Of a stretch of 6,813 nt of DNA, positions 5,332 through 6,813 are shown piece after piece. A program made the translations under genes and the position numbers. Position 1 is the stretch's first letter. Each line of letters starts with the position of its first letter. The notes under the pieces are model-generated. The model saw only the letters and a program-made list of their open reading frames with translations, had not been told where the DNA came from and made no database searches. This DNA is from Methanobacteriota archaeon (GTDB lineage Archaea; Thermoplasmatota; Thermoplasmata; RBG-16-68-12), in contig VBME01000093.1 in the NCBI GenBank assembly GCA_005878995.1, positions 1 through 6,813 of the forward strand. Reading direction: 5' to 3'.

Positions 5332-5972
5332 GCCGATGCCCCTAAACGCCGTTGCACGTCGGCGAATCGTTCGAATGGGATGAAATCGATTTCCTCGATC
5401 CGACACAGTTCCGCGAGTTCGTCCTTCGCGAAGACAAGGTCGGCTTCGACCGCGGGACAGAGATCCGAGTGTCCATTTCCCACGTACGCGGTTCGATATC
5501 CAAGCGCGCGCAGCTGAAACAGCCGCAACAGCTTGCACGTCCCACACAGCCGGCACGTGGCATCCTCCCACGGATATTCGATTCGGACGTGGCCCTCCTG
5601 GAAAATCGCGCGGTTCGTGCGGACCGGAACGTCGATGTCCCATTTCCGCAGGAGGTATCGGACGTAGAAATCGAGCCCTTCGCTCACGATCTCGAGGATG
5701 ATGTCCCGCGACCTGCAAAAGGTGACGAAGTCGCGAAACGTTTCGTCGACGACCGCCGTGCGATCAACGAATCGGAGGAGGTCCTCCTCGCGGGCGTGTA
5801 CCAGGGCGAATTGACGGACCATCGAGTCCCGGGTCCCGATCTTGCGCCCGCGGTAGAGGTCTTCGATTTCCCGCCAGGTGGCAGGGGCAAACTCATCGAG
5901 GATTGCCTCCGCCACGTCCGTCCGTGTGATCGTCCCATCGAAATCGCTGAGGACCGCGCGCTTCGTGGGCAC
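5328..5972 (-). CDS. HAD-superfamily phosphatase, MtnX-like
   Basis: This 214-residue protein is a subfamily IB haloacid dehalogenase-type phosphatase. Motif I is DFDGT with nucleophile Asp10 and acid/base Asp12. Motif II is Ser97 in IVSEG, the motif III lysine is probably Lys147, and motif IV is GNGHSD (165-170) with Asp170. A cap domain lies between motifs I and II. A CxxCxxC cluster followed by Lys (Cys140, Cys143, Cys146, Lys147) and a preceding YPW segment resemble the methionine-salvage phosphatase MtnX (2-hydroxy-3-keto-5-methylthiopentenyl-1-phosphate phosphatase, COG4359), as does LVFAKDELA near 179-187. In motif IV the usual first Asp is Asn166. The GTG start at 5972 is the first start after an in-frame stop and gives the expected N-terminus. 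The gene lies 30 bp after ahcY and overlaps the kinase start by 4 bp, so the three are probably co-transcribed. Phosphoserine phosphatase is a less likely alternative; the substrate is uncertain. Confidence 0.8.
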   Translation of the reverse strand: MPTKRAVLSDFDGTITRTDVAEAILDEFAPATWREIEDLYRGRKIGTRDSMVRQFALVHAREEDLLRFVDRTAVVDETFRDFVTFCRSRDIILEIVSEGLDFYVRYLLRKWDIDVPVRTNRAIFQEGHVRIEYPWEDATCRLCGTCKLLRLFQLRALGYRTAYVGNGHSDLCPAVEADLVFAKDELAELCRIEEIDFIPFERFADVQRRLGASA

Positions 5973-6002
5973 GTGCTCATCGTCCTGGTCCGATGCGCGG
6001 AT

Positions 6003-6813
6003 TCACGTCCCTTCTCGCCAAGATTCGAGGTACGCACGCTGCGCCGCGGTCAATCGATCGATGCGAAGTCCCATGCTCTGGAGCTTGAGCCGTGCGACCT
6101 TGAGGTCGAGAGCGGCGGGGACCGGATACACGCGGGGCCCGAGCGTGGTGGCGTGGTCCGCGAGATAGCCAGCCGAGACCGCCTGGATCGCGAAGCTCAT
6201 GTCCATGATTTCGACGGGGTGGCCTTGGCCGGCGGCGATGTTCACCAGGCGCCCCTCGGCAACGAGGTACACCCGCTTGCCTCCGGGGAGCGCGTACTCG
6301 TCGACGAATTCGCGAACCCGGCGTTTGCTCTTCGCAGCCTTCTCCAAATCGGGTTTCGATATTTCGTTGTCGAAGTGACCGGCGTTCGCGAGCACGACGC
6401 CATCTTTCATCACCGGGAAGTGTGCGGCGGTGACGATGTCTTTGCAGCCCGTGGCGGACACGATGAAGTCTGCCTCCCGAACCGCCTTTCGCATCGGGAG
6501 TACCTCAAATCCGTCCATCGACGCCTCAATCGCCTTCACGGGGTCGACCTCCGTCACGACGACGCGAGCCCCCATCCCGCGGGCTCGTAGCGCGATCCCT
6601 CGTCCCGTCCATCCGTAGCCCGCGACGACGAACGTCTTACCCGCGATGAGGAGGTTCGTTGCGTTCATCAGGCCGTCGAACGTGCTTTGCCCGGTCCCGT
6701 ACCGGTTGTCGAACAAATGCTTCATCTGCGCGTCGTTCACGTCGATGACGGGGAAGCGGAGCGCTCCGTCCCGTTCCATCGCGCGCAGGCGAATGATGCC
6801 CGTTGTGGTCTCC
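6003..6813 (-). CDS. ahcY: S-adenosylhomocysteinase, C-terminal part (5' end beyond window)
   Basis: This NAD-dependent cytosolic enzyme reversibly cleaves S-adenosylhomocysteine to adenosine and homocysteine, removing the product inhibitor of methyltransferases. The 269 visible residues are the C-terminal part of a protein usually about 410-430 long; the frame runs in from the right edge. Counting from the edge, the substrate-site motif ETTTG is at 1-5, [11 protein letters not shown] with the catalytic-type Lys31 and Asp35 is at 25-36, followed by RYGTGQST. The Rossmann loop GYGWTG is at 65-70 with Glu88 after the second strand, NAGHFDNEI is at 142-150, and [12 protein letters not shown] comes later. 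The protein ends at SWREGT. It lacks the KPxHYRY tail by which bacterial and eukaryotic enzymes close the neighbouring subunit's NAD site, as is usual for archaeal enzymes. The phosphatase and nucleoside kinase genes follow on the same strand. S-inosylhomocysteine is a possible preferred substrate. Confidence 0.95.
   Translation of the reverse strand, partial: ETTTGIIRLRAMERDGALRFPVIDVNDAQMKHLFDNRYGTGQSTFDGLMNATNLLIAGKTFVVAGYGWTGRGIALRARGMGARVVVTEVDPVKAIEASMDGFEVLPMRKAVREADFIVSATGCKDIVTAAHFPVMKDGVVLANAGHFDNEISKPDLEKAAKSKRRVREFVDEYALPGGKRVYLVAEGRLVNIAAGQGHPVEIMDMSFAIQAVSAGYLADHATTLGPRVYPVPAALDLKVARLKLQSMGLRIDRLTAAQRAYLESWREGT

Noticed and set aside
5332..5718. A 129-residue N-terminal extension of the kinase frame, suggesting a fusion
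   Set aside because: This stretch is the phosphatase gene in another frame. The PfkB fold starts at the GTG at 5331, and the extension is Arg/Pro-rich shadow sequence.
5352..6590. A 412-codon open frame on the + strand opposite the phosphatase and S-adenosylhomocysteinase genes
   Set aside because: It lies antisense to two well-supported genes; GC-rich codon bias often leaves the opposite strand open. Its translation matches no family I recognise.
1..6813. CRISPR arrays, tRNA or rRNA genes, insertion sequences, attachment sites, defence or toxin-antitoxin systems
   Set aside because: I looked and saw no regularly spaced repeats, no tRNA-like cloverleaf, no transposase or integrase motifs and no terminal inverted repeats. 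The window is almost entirely metabolic coding sequence.

Overview
The window looks like ordinary, gene-dense chromosomal DNA from a GC-rich archaeon. Three things support this. GMP synthase is split into separate glutaminase and ATP-pyrophosphatase genes. There are archaea-typical families (a DUF131 membrane protein, a stand-alone Lrp/AsnC ligand-binding domain, an MJ0406-like PfkB nucleoside kinase, and an S-adenosylhomocysteinase with an archaeal-style short C-terminus). Several start codons have no Shine-Dalgarno but a TATA-like box about 25-30 bp upstream, as expected for leaderless transcripts. A Thermoplasmatota-type lineage would fit, but that placement is inference.

Layout. On the + strand: a small DUF131 membrane protein (2-406), then serA, a short 3-phosphoglycerate dehydrogenase (444-1388), with its own TATA-like box. 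Everything else is on the - strand, read from high to low coordinates: a 3'-terminal fragment of S-adenosylhomocysteinase (6813-6003, cut by the window edge), an MtnX-like HAD phosphatase (5972-5328), a PfkB nucleoside kinase (5331-4414), a RAM-only Lrp/AsnC protein (4326-4093) with a three-helix membrane protein (4081-3767), purE (3696-3226) overlapping the GMP synthase ATPase subunit (3229-2282), the GMP synthase glutaminase subunit (2210-1638), and a small unknown protein (1591-1379) that converges on and overlaps the end of serA by 10 bp. No intergenic gap exceeds 90 bp.

Functional reading. The right part forms a plausible methyl-cycle and nucleoside-salvage module: S-adenosylhomocysteinase releases a nucleoside and homocysteine, and the nucleoside kinase four genes' worth of sequence downstream can rephosphorylate that nucleoside. 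The HAD enzyme between them resembles the methionine-salvage phosphatase MtnX. The middle part is de novo purine synthesis (PurE, GuaAB, GuaAA). SerA supplies serine, the source of glycine and one-carbon units that purine synthesis and the methyl cycle use. Serine, one-carbon, methyl-cycle and purine functions are therefore neighbours, though in separate transcription units.

I found no CRISPR array, mobile element, RNA gene, toxin-antitoxin pair or defence system. The points most worth a second look are the AhcY/HAD/kinase module, the altered motif IV and cysteine cluster of the HAD protein, the RAM-only protein paired with an unknown membrane protein, and the small unknown gene at 1379-1591.
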